Source: Cordylochernes scorpioides (lineage: Eukaryota; Arthropoda; Arachnida; Pseudoscorpiones; Chernetidae). From it: DNA of 64,000 nt. Below the pieces are notes generated by a model. The model saw nothing but the letters and a program-made list of their open reading frames with translations, had not been told where the DNA came from and searched no databases. The DNA is taken from NCBI GenBank assembly GCA_030710605.1, contig CP092877.1, positions 37,992,990-38,056,989 on the forward strand, read 5' to 3'. The translations under genes and the position numbers were made by a program. Position 1 is the first letter of the stretch; each line of letters begins with the position of its first letter. Of the stretch, positions 44,595 through 56,178 are shown piece after piece.

Positions 44595-45357
44595 TAAAAT
44601 ATATGTAGCAAGTTATATAGAAAACATACTTTTCTACAATAAATATACTTTTCACAACTTCAATAAAATTTATACTTACTCAAAATATAAGAAAAAAAAA
44701 AGAATACTGTGCTAAATCTCAATTTGTCTTAAAATATGAATATTCCTTATGAGAATCAAATAGTAAACCTTATCTTAAAAAATGTAGATCGTTATATTTG
44801 CACTAATTAAAATTAAACGAATCAAAAATATATGAATAAGCTACGAAATAAACATTATTTGCAATCAATTAAATTTGAAAAATATTACTAAACAACTAAG
44901 AAAAATCCTACCTTCTAAAAAGGGGGAAAAAGATATTCAAAATGCAATTTTAGCACTTTTAGCCTAAATGCAAAGCAAAACCTCGGCTACCTACGCTCGA
45001 AATTCCACACTACAGTTTTAATTAACCCAGGTTCCAGGGGCGTATAAATTTGATAACGATCGATTAATATTATTTCCAAAGAGTTTAAATAAATATATAT
45101 AATCTTACATTTTTAAATATTCAGCGTGTAAACCAACATTCATCGTGTAAACAAAATAAGTGTAAAATTATTGACCAATCAAATTCATTTATCGTCGCGA
45201 CCAGTGCGGCGCCAAGCGGTAAAAGGCTGGAACTAATGATTTTAGTTATATATATTTTTTTTTTAACAAGCACATTAACCTTTGTAGTTTTTTTGAATAG
45301 TCTATATGTTAAACGAAATCTTCAGCTACCTACACATGCGAAATTTCATAATGATTG
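44595..45357. other. Sequence between the gap and the right arm
   Basis: AT-rich, without a partner in the window and without recognised features. Confidence 0.6.
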
Positions 45358-47219
45358 ATCCTGTAGATTTTGCTCAACGCGATAACAAACATCGATTTTG
45401 TATTTCATTTTTATAGATATAAGGATTAATATATTCAATAATTAATTTTTCAACAGACGAAATGTAGTTGAATTTCCTATCAAAATTTATTTTGTTAAAT
45501 CTTAAACCGCATGTAGATGAGCTAAATAAATATCGATTGGTTTTCAAATACCACGCTCGGTGGGGTCAGCGCACACACTAAGTGTATATTTATTAATTAA
45601 TTTTTTTTTATCAAATCAGACGCGATATCCCCACAAGGGAGGCTTGCGTCAAGAAACAACACTAAACTTAGATACTATATTACACAAAAATGAATAATTA
45701 CTTGGTTTGAGTAGGTTTAATAAGGAAAATAAAGGAAATGACATTAAAATCATGCTTCAATATACAACTAACTAATGAAATAAACATAAACAAATATACC
45801 TAGTTTGGCAATTACGGTTTTTTTAACCAAGAGAGAAAATCATAGATATATTTACAGAATTTTCTAAAATTAAAACATGAGTCCTTACTATTTATAAACA
45901 AAAAAGATTTTTGTATTCAATGTTTTCCCGATTTCTGTAGTTCTGGAAGATTGGAAATATTCAATAAGAAGGAACTATGTATATAGCTATAGTTGTACTA
46001 TCTAATTAAACTGACGATATAGATGATTGTAATCTTAAAGATTCTTCAAGGAATGTGATTGGAAGATTTCTCAACGGAGGAATTATTGGTTAACGATTTG
46101 AGAGGTAGAGACGGCATTAGCAAGTGATTTTTCTTCTTCGGGCGGGTCGAAGTCAGGTGTTTAGAAACCATTAGAGAAATCTAAATTCGATAAACTTTTT
46201 ATAGAGTGAGTCCACACACCCAACGGCTCAATCACCAATTAAACTTTCTCTATTGAAGCCGATTCTATAGAGTTGAAATCTGCTGGAATTAGAACTGAAC
46301 TGCATTTTATACTAGAATTCTACCGACCTGAGATTATAAATACAATTCTAGTATGGAAGCTGATTGTAAACCCATTACAAAGCTTATTTAAAACAAATAA
46401 TTACTATTTTGATGTTCCTAATATAGTCCCAGTATAATAACACTTGGACTTAAAATCTTTCGTATTTTCAAAACGAATATCTTTCGATAACGAGGGAAAA
46501 TACACAAAATGTAATAGGTTCTGCAGAGTTTTCTCATGAAGAGACAGCTTCGAACAGCCTGAGAACTTCATACTATATCCTATTTGTGCTATTTGTAAAA
46601 CTAATTTAAATAAATGTAAAGGATTTGTAATTTATCTAATCTACAACATTGCTTAATGTAAATTGCCTTGAATATTAAAATAAGCTTTCTCTAATTACAT
46701 AGTAGAGGTCAACTCTATTATTGCACAACATTTTTTAAAAAACCTATAATTAAGGATTCAACCTTTTGATTATACTGTAGTTAATTGTTGGTGTATATAT
46801 GAGTTTTTATTTATGCACACATACAGTTTCATTAAGACCATTGGTCTTATACATATTCACTGCAGGAAAGAAGCACAGATGGAGCTCCTATACTCCAAGC
46901 TGCATAGAATCCAACAACAGGTCTGACGCATGTACAATGACCACAGATTCCACTGTTCATAGTTTTTATTTATATATAAAAATAAACAAAATAATTTTCT
47001 AACAATTTAAATCCTAACAGTATGAGTGTTTGCCCGAGCGGATTTCTAACCGAATATATATAGAATAAAAAGCAGATTTTTTAAAACTAAATTCCAATTA
47101 GAATAGTTTCCAGAATTTTACTCATCTTGATTTTATATCAGTTGTATCTAGTTCTACGTATATTTTACCTTAATAGGATTATCGTAAAGATAAAGGCTGC
47201 CTAGCCGGCATCCATAGTT

Positions 47220-47309
47220 CTTCAAATTAAAGATACTTCGGCCAGTAAATCTTTTTATTGTCTCTCCTAAAAATGATTTACTGGCTGATGTATCTTTAAT
47301 TTGAAGAAC
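47220..47309. repeat. Small fold-back, right arm
   Basis: Counterpart of 42522-42610. Confidence 0.7.
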
Positions 47310-48239
47310 CTTAATAGGATTGTACATATTTTTATTTTCTATAAGTGATATATATGCTTTATTTGGACTTTACAACATTTGGAATTTGCTTTATACGAGA
47401 TTCTCTGCCTTTTAACAAGTATTTATTATAGCAACAGAAGTTTCATTTTACAATCAACGAAAAACAGAAGTCAAAAATGACAATTTTAATAAGGGAAGGA
47501 TTTTTATAGTTAATATAAAATGATTTTTATATATACCTAAAAGACATTTGCAAGTTTCATAAAGACACTGTCCTATATAATATAAATATAATAAAAGTTT
47601 TATGGGCGTATATTTGAAAATATAACAGTAAAATGTTTGTAGTTTAACAACATTTGAAAAATAATGGCTATATCCAAAAGAATAAAATTTCTCTATTAAA
47701 CTTTAAGATATTATATTTAAAGCCTTTTTAGATGCACAAATACCGAAATTTAAAATGCCCTTAGTAAGAGAAAAACTATATATTTTCATGAATATATATG
47801 TCCATTAAAATATATTTGATATTTTTAAAATATTGACTTTAATGATAAAACGCAAATTTAAAATAAATTATATTTGTTTTAGTTATTTGTAAGCATACAT
47901 TGCTATTTTTTAAATAACATTATTAAACCATATCAAACTTTAAGTTGTCTTATAATATAATAATAAAACTGCCAAGATTTCCAACGACATTCGATAATTT
48001 GATTACCAAATCCTCTTAAATAACTGAATTTACAAAAGTTCCTAACAATATCTAAAGGGTGTTTTATGAGTTTAGGTGCATTAATGATTTTAAATGGTTA
48101 AAATCTTTAAATTTTAATATATGCCTAACAGGCCTTGTACTTATTGTTTGTAGAAGAGCATTGCTCGATGCATACATTTATATGTAATTCTACTTTTCTA
48201 AAAGCTTATGTCCTTAGGTTTTTTTAAACACTATAACTA

Positions 48240-48375
48240 AGATTCCACCCTTCAGTGAACATATATAAGCAGAATGGTCCAATAGAGTATTAGAGCTCTA
48301 AATGCTATCTGGTAGATAATATACGACGAAACCGCTGGGAGGGTTACCCACTGATGAGCCTAGCCCTCTCAATAT
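48240..48375 (+). repeat. Family D relic (right arm)
   Basis: AGAGCTCTAAATGC, then ACGACGAAACCGCTGGGAGGG and CTGATGAGCC (48351). The GAAAC/CTGATGAG parts are intact but the helix partner of GCC is mutated (CGAC). Confidence 0.7.
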
Positions 48376-48387
48376 TTTAATACAATA

Positions 48388-48553
48388 GTCACGACCGTTT
48401 TTCCTCATCGGCCTCTGTCACGGATGCGCGCGCACAGGGAGGTCACGTGCTCGCCGGCTCCCTCGAGCCGGATTTGAATCAGCGACCTAAGGATCACCGT
48501 TGTAACATCTACAGTCGGGTAAAACACGGGCGTTGCCCGGGTCATTCGGCTAG
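48388..48553 (+). mobile_element. Short Helitron-ended element with tRNA-like B box, flanked by 13-bp duplication
   Basis: Nearly identical to 27266-27431. Flanked by TTTTAATACAATA at 48375-48387 and 48554-48566. A 13-bp duplication is not expected for a Helitron, although the 3' hairpin plus CTAG is; see findings. On the minus strand it contains GGTTCAAATCC-like sequence (one base changed here: GATTCAAATCC). Confidence 0.6.
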
Positions 48554-49029
48554 TTTTAATACAATAAAGACACAGAAGTTTGTTACCTTTGGATTTAAAA
48601 GAAATATTTGTACTTCATGTTTCTATTTCTTAATATCTTTGGTGAAAATGTGTTTAAATGATAAATCTCACATGAAATAATTGTTCATTTTCTGCTATAC
48701 ATAATAAATATCTGAAAAAAAAATATTAAAAAGAGATATCCTGAAGATAAGGATTGTCTGGCCGGCATTCATATTTCGGTAAAAAATAGACACTTCGACC
48801 AGTTGAAGAGAGCTCGAAAACTCATGGTTAAAGTTGAATAAAGAAACTCATTGCGATTATATTTTTTTATATCAATTTTATTACATTCTCTATATTATAT
48901 TATAGTTTAGGACTCTCTAAATATATTGATACAAATTGATAATTGAGGCCTACATATTCATTAACTTCACTATATTTATTCAGTAACCCTCCAGGATACA
49001 TAATAAGACCAGAAACAGGCCGCGTCTCA

Positions 49030-49682
49030 TCTACTTATATATTTGCCTTATTCTGTCTGTTTGTCTGTATGTCTGAAGCTCACGGATAGAATGCGCGCCC
49101 ATTGGCTGCCAGCGTACACGTGGCCTCCCTGCCTCCCTCTAGACAACCCTGTTATCAGGTGTGCGATACATACACCTGTCTATAGCGGCCACTCTAGACA
49201 ACCCTGTTATCAGCAGTGTGCTACATCCACCTGTCTAAACAGACCACTCTGTCTATAGCGGCCACTCTAGATAACCCTGTTATCAGCTGTGTGATACATC
49301 CACCTGTCTATACAGACCACCCTGTCTATAGCGGTCACTCTAGGCAACCCTGTTATCAGCTGTGTGATACATCCACCTGTCTATACAGACCACCCTGTAT
49401 ATAGCGGCCATTCTAGACAACCCTGTTATCTGCTGTGTGATACATACACCTGTCTATAGCGGCCACTCTAGACAACCCTGTTATCATCAGTGTGTTACAT
49501 TCACCTGTCTATACAGACCACCCTGTCTATAGCGACCACTCTAGACAACCCTGTTATCAGCTGTGTGATACATCCACCTGTCTATACAGACCACCCTGTC
49601 AATAGCGACCACCCAAGACAACGTTTTTAAAACATATTCGCACTCGGGTAAACCCCGGGCGTTGCCCGGGCCATTCGTCTAG
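49030..49682 (+). mobile_element. Non-autonomous Helitron nested in the non-LTR element
   Basis: Starts TCTACTTATATATTTGCC after host A (49029) and ends with hairpin CCCGGGC-GTT-GCCCGGG (49654-49670), 8 bases, then CTAG (49679-49682), before host T. The A^T insertion and TC...CTAG ends are textbook Helitron. 653 bp, no ORF. Confidence 0.85.
49140..49615. repeat. Minisatellite inside the Helitron
   Basis: Repeats of GACAACCCTGTTATCAG, then CACCTGTCTATACAGACCACC and CTGTCTATAGCGGCCACTCT, with spacing alternating about 55 and 75 bp (seven copies of the ACAACCCTGTTATC block). Confidence 0.85.
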
Positions 49683-49691
49683 TTAATAATA

Positions 49692-50324
49692 ACAGCTCTG
49701 AAATTGACCTTGAAATATTGGCTGAGGGTGCTGAGTATGGATACAAATAGATTGCCTCGAATATGTTCAAATAGAATGAGGCAAATATCCTGTGCTACAG
49801 GTGCGCCCATCGGGTTTATAAAACAATTAAGCAATTTACTCAATAATAACGGATCCTCGTGGCTTACTTATTGTAATGATCCTGATTCACTAGGGAATGC
49901 TATCCCAGGAATATTAAGAACTGCGATTGAGCAAACAATACAAAATGACTTAACAAGAATAACCCAATCAAAGTTATATTCCCACTATAGAGATATATAT
50001 ACAACGTTTACCACCGAAGAATATTTCTTAAATGAACTCCCTTTTCCTGTCATCAGATTAATCGCACAATTTAGAACCCTTTCAATTTTTTTCAGAGAAA
50101 ACCATCTGATTTTATTGAGGCGTGAAGACCTGAAATGCACTTTCTGTGGATCAGGAATAACAACGGAGATGTTGCACTACTTATTTGACTGTGCTGCTCT
50201 GTCTGAGGAAAGACGAAATAATATTTGGATTCCACAAGACTATATCCCGGAAAAAGGCCACACAGTGTTCTCCCCATCCATTGTGAACTGGCGAGTCCTG
50301 TATGGGGCGAGAGGCCCTAAATAA
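49692..50324 (+). pseudogene. C-terminus of a non-LTR RT ORF with zinc knuckle
   Basis: Open from the Helitron boundary to TAA 50322-50324, about 205 codons. Begins ALKLTLKYWLRVLSMD, the helix after the RT thumb. It ends with LKCTFCGSGITTEMLHYLFDC (CX2CX9HX4C) and a short tail. The ORF is intact here but its N-terminal part was lost by 5' truncation. It belongs to the I/Jockey-type superfamily; the (TTG)n tail is distinctive. No true start codon. Confidence 0.8.
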
Positions 50325-50917
50325 AGGCTTTTTGTTGTTGTTGTTGTATTCAGTAACCCTTTTGTTCTCCTTGTTTCAGACATTTATACCCTCGTGTTAA
50401 TTATCTCAAAGACCATTCTGTTGTTAACTACGCAGATTTGACATTATTGTGACCACACTACTATTATGCTACATCTGGAAAGTTCAAGTATAGGTACACA
50501 AGTTTCCACCTTCGCCGGTTCCACGGCCAACTCCTGGTCCCTTTAGTCCATCAGCTGGGCGAGAGTCTGTGTGGTGTAACTCTACCCATCCTTAGCTACA
50601 GATACCTTTCACCTTCAAGCACCTATAAATTACAGAGATTGAAAGATAATTTTCCTCTATTCTTGCACGTTGCATTTCAGTCATCACAAAACATTTTTTT
50701 TTATATTTGAAAAATTATACTCAAGTATTGAGTAATGCCTAAATATATACAAGGATCACTCCAAAGGTTTTTCAATAACTTATTTTTATAAAGTTGCAAC
50801 TTGCAACAAAACAGTTTCAAGTAAAATACTTTGAAAACCTCCCTGTATCACATGATACAAGGTATATAAAGGGAGTATTAGTGATATATTTAAATCTCCA
50901 AAATATAGTTGATACCG

Positions 50918-51655
50918 CGTGAAGACCAAGTTATAAAGAAGGGACTCGGTGACTTAAGGAGGGAGCTTAAAGAAAGACATTTACCTAAATGTTAACTAGA
51001 CACGGTGAGGGCTCCACGTGGTATCTAGATGCATAACACAGAGGGGGTTAGAGATAGACTATACTATCTCACACCGTCATGTATTGCTCTACACCCCTGA
51101 ACCCAGCTTCCCAATTCCGACAACTCGATGAACTCGTTGAGTTCACTATTGAACAACAAAGTAGAATAGAGCGGACTAGAGACCGAAGACAGAACTGCTG
51201 ACACTGCCAACGCTGAAAGCCGGACTTAACGTCACACGCGAGGCCTCCCATCGGAGTTTTGCACCAGAACCAGCAGACTAGTAATCAGTCCCTAGTCCTG
51301 GGTCCGTGGAGCGAGCCAAGCTGCCGGAGGAGAAGTTGAGTACCAAACCACGTTATGTGACACAGGGTTAAAATAGTGGGTCCTCCCGCCCAACGTGAAA
51401 TGGTAAATGACCACAGCCCCTGCTGTGATCATCACAGGAGTGTAAGCGCTAAAACCCTCCCCGCTGTCAATAGCTACTGTCTAACACTAGCTAGATCCTG
51501 CAACAACGACGTTAGTAGAGCTGGAACACAGGGAAGTCACGGCTCTCCATCTGGAACATCTGTTACACACAGCAGCCTAGAATTCAGACTTTATGGTCAA
51601 CAGATTGCTATTGTCACCGAGTTCCCTTTTTATATTTGGCATTCACGCGGTTTGT
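50918..51655. mobile_element. Terminal-inverted-repeat element (right arm copy)
   Basis: Inverse counterpart of 39268-40008 with the same ACCGCGTGAA ends and inward TATAAA-like boxes. Confidence 0.5.
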
Positions 51656-51958
51656 GAGTTTTTTGTTCTACCTGAAATTTGGTTATTTGGATCAAAACAT
51701 TTCTAACCTCACAAGAAAATCTTCCAACTATGACAAATAAACTCGTTACAATTTTATTGCGACCAGCCAATTAATGGATCAATTCTAATCAACAAAAAAA
51801 TAATCTAAGGAAACCCAACACATAACTTTCAGATTCAATTAGTATTTCTTCAACTTATATAGTAAACATCGCCAGGTATATTGTGAAAGAGTTTAAAATA
51901 TTTGTAAAAGACACTTATATTTCTTGGAAAGATAACATAGAAATGAATATATGGAATG

Positions 51959-52840
51959 GAATGGAAAAATTAAATTATATTTAATTCTGCTGTCCTAAAA
52001 GCTTATGTCCATAGTTCTTCTAAAATACCCATTCCAAGAGTCTTACAACAGTCACCTATAAAATGAAGTTCCAAAAATGCAATATAACAACGGTATGGTA
52101 GATTAAACTGGCGAAACCGCTGGGAGGGTTCACCACTGATGAGCCAGGCCCTCCCTTTAATTTTTCCATCGCAGTAAGGACAGTAGAAATTGTTTTATTT
52201 TAAAAAGAATATTACGCCTCTAAAATAGTTTTATAATTTGATAACAGATGGCGCTCTAGTACATCGTAACATTATTGTTCTAATAAAAGACACAATTTGA
52301 TATTTGCGGAAGAGCGATTGCTCGAAGCATATTATATATTCATAATTATATTTAATTCTGCTGTCCTAAAAGCTTATGTCCATAGTTCTTCTAAAATACC
52401 CATTCCAAGAGTCTTACAACAGTCACCTATAAAAGGAAGTTCCAAAAATGCAATATAACAGCGGTATGGTAGATTAAACTGGCGAAACCGCTGGGAGGGT
52501 TCACCACTGATGAGCCAGGCCCTCCCTTTAATTTTTCCATCGCAGTAAGGACAGTAGAAATTGTTTTATTTTAAAAAGAATATTACGCCTCTAAAATAGT
52601 TTTATAATTTGATAACAGATGGCGCTCTAGTACATCGTAAAATTAACTCTGTTGATTTTTTTTTGTATTTAATCGATAACAGCGAAGTTACGCATGTTAA
52701 TGTTAGGAAATATATTTTGATGTTAAGCAAAACCTGCTCCATCTCGTTTTACATAAATGTTGAAAATTTGGTTGAAATTGATGCATTGTAACGAAAGTTT
52801 TTAGTGATGTCCACTTATGAAATTTCCATTTTATTAATAT
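51959..52840 (+). repeat. Right-arm-specific segment with a family D tandem dimer (period 371 bp)
   Basis: The block TTAATTCTGCTGTCC begins at 51981 and again at 52352; the GAAAC of the core is at 52113 and 52484. Both cores are intact: CTGGC (52108-52112), GAAA, GGGAGGG (52122-52128), CTGATGA (52136-52142), GCCAG (52143-52147), CCCTCCC (52149-52155). AGATGGCG is at 52246-52253. The two units are almost identical. Confidence 0.88.
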
Positions 52841-53844
52841 TTCTTATTTATTCATGCAAAAAGAGAGAATTAATTGCTTTCAAGTATTGTTATTGCCAAT
52901 AGGACCTTTCCTATGGTCAAATATCAATAAAATATTACGACATATCAATGAATATTTTCCTTCAAATTAGTTTGATTTAGATTGAATAGATAAAAATATT
53001 TTATATTTTTAATTTACAAAGTAAATATTCAAAATAGGTTTCTTTATAATTCAGAATATAGGAATTGAAAATAAGTATTTATCGAAATGATTGATATAAT
53101 TATGGATGATCATATTTAAAATGGGAAAATAGAAATATTTGAGCTATAATTATTTGGTCTATTGTTAAACTCACAAAAGAAAAATCAAAATTTTCACAAA
53201 TTGAAACCTGGAATTATTTATCAAAAGAATATTTACACCTTGGAGAATTTCTACCATTTATATATTTACCTTTTTAAGATGGCTGACAAAATGGATTTTG
53301 ATAATATTATATTTTTATATTCTTTCATATATTATGGATAATAATAAAGGAAAACATATATGATTATTGCTGTGATGATCCAATTTTAACGAAAAAGGAA
53401 GGGATATGTTATAATAATATTTTGCTAAGGAGGAAACTACTTTCAAGTAAACTATCTTTTGGAAGAATATCTGCATCTCATTTGAAACCGCTATCATTAG
53501 ACCGTACTGTGATTTGTGGAATTTATAGTTATAAGTATTGGTATTATTGCTAGTTATTAGTTCAAAAATATAAATGCTATAAGAAATCTCCTCTTTTTTT
53601 AGCAAAATTTATATGTAGGTAAAAAATATTTCAAAACTTAAGAAATATATTCATAAACACAATACAATGAAGTTGTACCTTTTAGCATGTATATCTGGAT
53701 TCAGTTAAATAACCCGGGAAGATATTTGATACATAGTGACCTTTATTGGAGAAACACGAGATAACCAAGTGTGAACAAAATTGTCTCTGTCTCCTTTAAA
53801 AAAAGACGACCGGCGAAATAAGACTTTCCACTTCCTTAGGTTTT

Positions 53845-53962
53845 GGATGGAAATTTTGCCGGGAGGAAATTGATCTAAAAAAAGTATAGGACGCCTCTCC
53901 CGTCAAATTGAACAAAAAAATACACCGTCTATTGACCGTCGCCGCAAACTAGCGGCCTCGGG
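53845..53962 (-). repeat. Family A fragment without ribozyme (right arm)
   Basis: Inverse counterpart of 36807-36926. Confidence 0.8.
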
Positions 53963-54067
53963 ACGTTATATTTACATATAAAAGTAAACACAGAATGTTA
54001 TATAGAGTATGGTAGGCAATTTAAGGATATGTTATGCGGTGATAAAACTCAACCAATTTAAAATTTG

Positions 54068-54511
54068 TTAAATTACCTCTAAGTTGGATAAAACAGGCCA
54101 AGTTAGGCTAGACGTTCGGCTTGCACATCTATCTAGTGTGTCAACTAAGTGTTTATATTGAATGCTCGAATGTAAAACTGTAACCATGTGTGACGTGTGT
54201 GAGATGTTCCACATGACGTTTTTACTCACGTCCTGGTCGTCCATATGGAGGGAGATCCGACAGTCCGTGTTCCATCTAGACAGGTCCGTGGTTGTCCAGT
54301 GGTGTGGAATGAAACAATCCCACAGGTTCTCGGTATCAGCAGGGAAAGTTTTGATGATCCATTTATCATGCAGTCTAGATAAGTCTTCAGAGTCCAGCGG
54401 AATTGAGTGAATCTTTGGTCGGCAAGTCCAGATCGAGGAATCATCGAGGACAATAATGGATGTAGGCATACATACTGTATTGTTGCAGTTGTTAACAATT
54501 AGAGCTTCCAA
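54068..54511 (-). CDS. Unidentified open frame, right palindrome arm (possible exon), 147 codons
   Basis: Minus-strand partner of 36298-36666. Here the frame is longer because one extra base joins MEALIVNNC... to SIWTCRPKIHS. It reads through the GTGAGT donor-like site after MDDQD and ends downstream. Conservation of the central about 70 residues between arms is notable, but both arms are highly similar overall, so this alone does not prove selection. No known domain recognised. Confidence 0.3.
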   Translation of the reverse strand: MEALIVNNCNNTVCMPTSIIVLDDSSIWTCRPKIHSIPLDSEDLSRLHDKWIIKTFPADTENLWDCFIPHHWTTTDLSRWNTDCRISLHMDDQDVSKNVMWNISHTSHMVTVLHSSIQYKHLVDTLDRCASRTSSLTWPVLSNLEVI

Positions 54512-55827
54512 GTGATGTTTCTATATAATCTAACACAGCCCTGGCTGTCTAGGAAGTGTTAGAATTTAAGAATTTATTTAGCATATGTCACACTAAGTGG
54601 ATGAAACGATTCTGACTTGGCCATGATATTTTCTTCTTTGATATTTTAGTGCATTTTCCAACTTGGTTTTATCTAAGCCTCCTCTGATTGTGATAGATTT
54701 GTTAAAAGAAGGGAAAAATAACTTTTCGTTTAAGAAGAAAGTGATTATTATTAAGATGAATCCTGTTTGGAGTCTTTCTTTTTTCTTTGTAATTTTACTT
54801 TAAAAAGTGAAAGATCATATGTGTGTTAAACAGAGCAGTAACAAAAATTAATACGAGACCTATATATATAACATGAATTTTTTTAACGTTATTGCTCTGT
54901 GATCCCGTGTGAAACAGACACAAACCATATTTAATTTTTAGAATTTTTGAATTTAATGTGAATTTGAATATAAAAAATAGTGAATATAAACTGATTAACA
55001 GTGTTTATGTTTCACTTAATATTTATCTACAAATTTATAAATATTTAAATTTACCTATTTTATCATATTTCGGTAAATATATAAATATATGCACCACAAA
55101 ACTGGAACCTCTGCCTTTAAAAATGCATTAACGCAATCTCTTTTGGGTAATTACACTAGTACAACACGTAAATTTGATGATAAAGAATGAAGCACCCAAC
55201 ATCATGTTTGGTAAATTCGGACAAAAATTCAATTTGTATACCATGGTTTTGGGCTATAGCCTTTATCACTATAGAGGCGGCTTCGATCTAATAACATCCT
55301 ACTGGAGAGTTATGAAATCGGTCAAATTGTCCAAAATTACGTTAAAGCTGGTGAAGTGACAAGGCTAGTAGAATACAAAATAAATTTGCGGTTAAAGGGA
55401 AGTGGCCATTTTGGTACTTGAATTTCATTCTCCCGCAACTATATGTTACAGGAATATTTATAAAGTTAATATTTATTATTTTATAAAATTCATATTTAAA
55501 ATATTTTAATTTATCATATAATTTAGATAATATCATCACAAAAACAATTATTTATAGCTCTAGTTCATACTGCTGATTTATTTTTATGGATTGGCATCCG
55601 CTCATTACGCTACAAATGTCTGCGCCTTTTTTTCGACTTTTGATATATATATATATATATAGATGGAAATTTTGCCGGGAGGAAAATGATCTAAAGAGAC
55701 AAGGGTCGCCTCTCCCGTCAAAATAGACGTCTAAAACAGACGCCATCTATTGACCGTCGCCGCAACTAGCGGCCTCGGGTCGGTGACAAAGCCACAACAC
55801 CAGCTTTGGCAAACTGAAAAGCGTCCA

Positions 55828-55871
55828 CCTGGAGACCATGGTTTCGGGCTGATGGCCCTCGTCAGTCCAGG
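55828..55871 (-). ncRNA. Hammerhead ribozyme (family A, minus copy)
   Basis: Reverse complement reads stem I CCTGGA (55871-55866), CUGACGA (55865-55859), stem II GGGC/GCCC, GAAA, stem III palindrome ACCATGGT, GUC, stem I TCCAGG (55833-55828). Confidence 0.93.
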
Positions 55872-56178
55872 GCGGACTTTATTCCATGAGATCCACACGG
55901 GATCTAATGGAATCTTAACAATCTGCCAAAGAGGTGTTTTGCTGGCAAAGTGGCTGGGCCATATCTATGGCCAAAATATAGATGGAAATTTTGCCGGGAG
56001 GAAAATGATCTAAAGAGACAAGGGTCGCCTCTCCCGTCAAAATAGACGTCTAAAACAGACGCCATCTATATTTTATGGCCCATAGATATGGCCCAGCCAC
56101 TTTGCCAGCAAAACACCTCTTTGGCAGATTGTTAAGATTCCATTAGATCCCGTGTGGATCTCATGGAATAAAGTCCGC

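Larger units (their letters stand above)
48991..50347 (+). mobile_element. Truncated non-LTR element, right arm only, with 13-bp target duplication
   Basis: ATTCAGTAACCCT flanks it at 48978-48990 and 50348-50360. The left arm carries the single empty site (40562-40574, inverse). Holds about 40 bp of 5' remnant, a nested Helitron, the C-terminus of ORF2 and a (TTG)n tail at the 3' end. Confidence 0.88.
45358..55265. repeat. Right arm of the giant inverted repeat
   Basis: Inverse of 35505-44494. Longer by about 0.9 kb because of the non-LTR/Helitron insertion (48991-50347) and a Helitron-ended element (48388-48553), partly offset by left-arm insertions. Confidence 0.95.

Noticed and set aside
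44255-44715. Open frames crossing the N gap
   Set aside because: They contain unknown residues and join two contigs of unknown distance.
42827-47002. Identical 67-residue frames in both palindrome arms
   Set aside because: Identity follows from the inverted duplication. The frame has no domain and is flanked by AT-rich DNA.
52108-52155. Calling family D a normal type II hammerhead
   Set aside because: Stem II is possible and co-varies, but stems I and III cannot be formed from the 19 bases available. Left as an unclassified motif.
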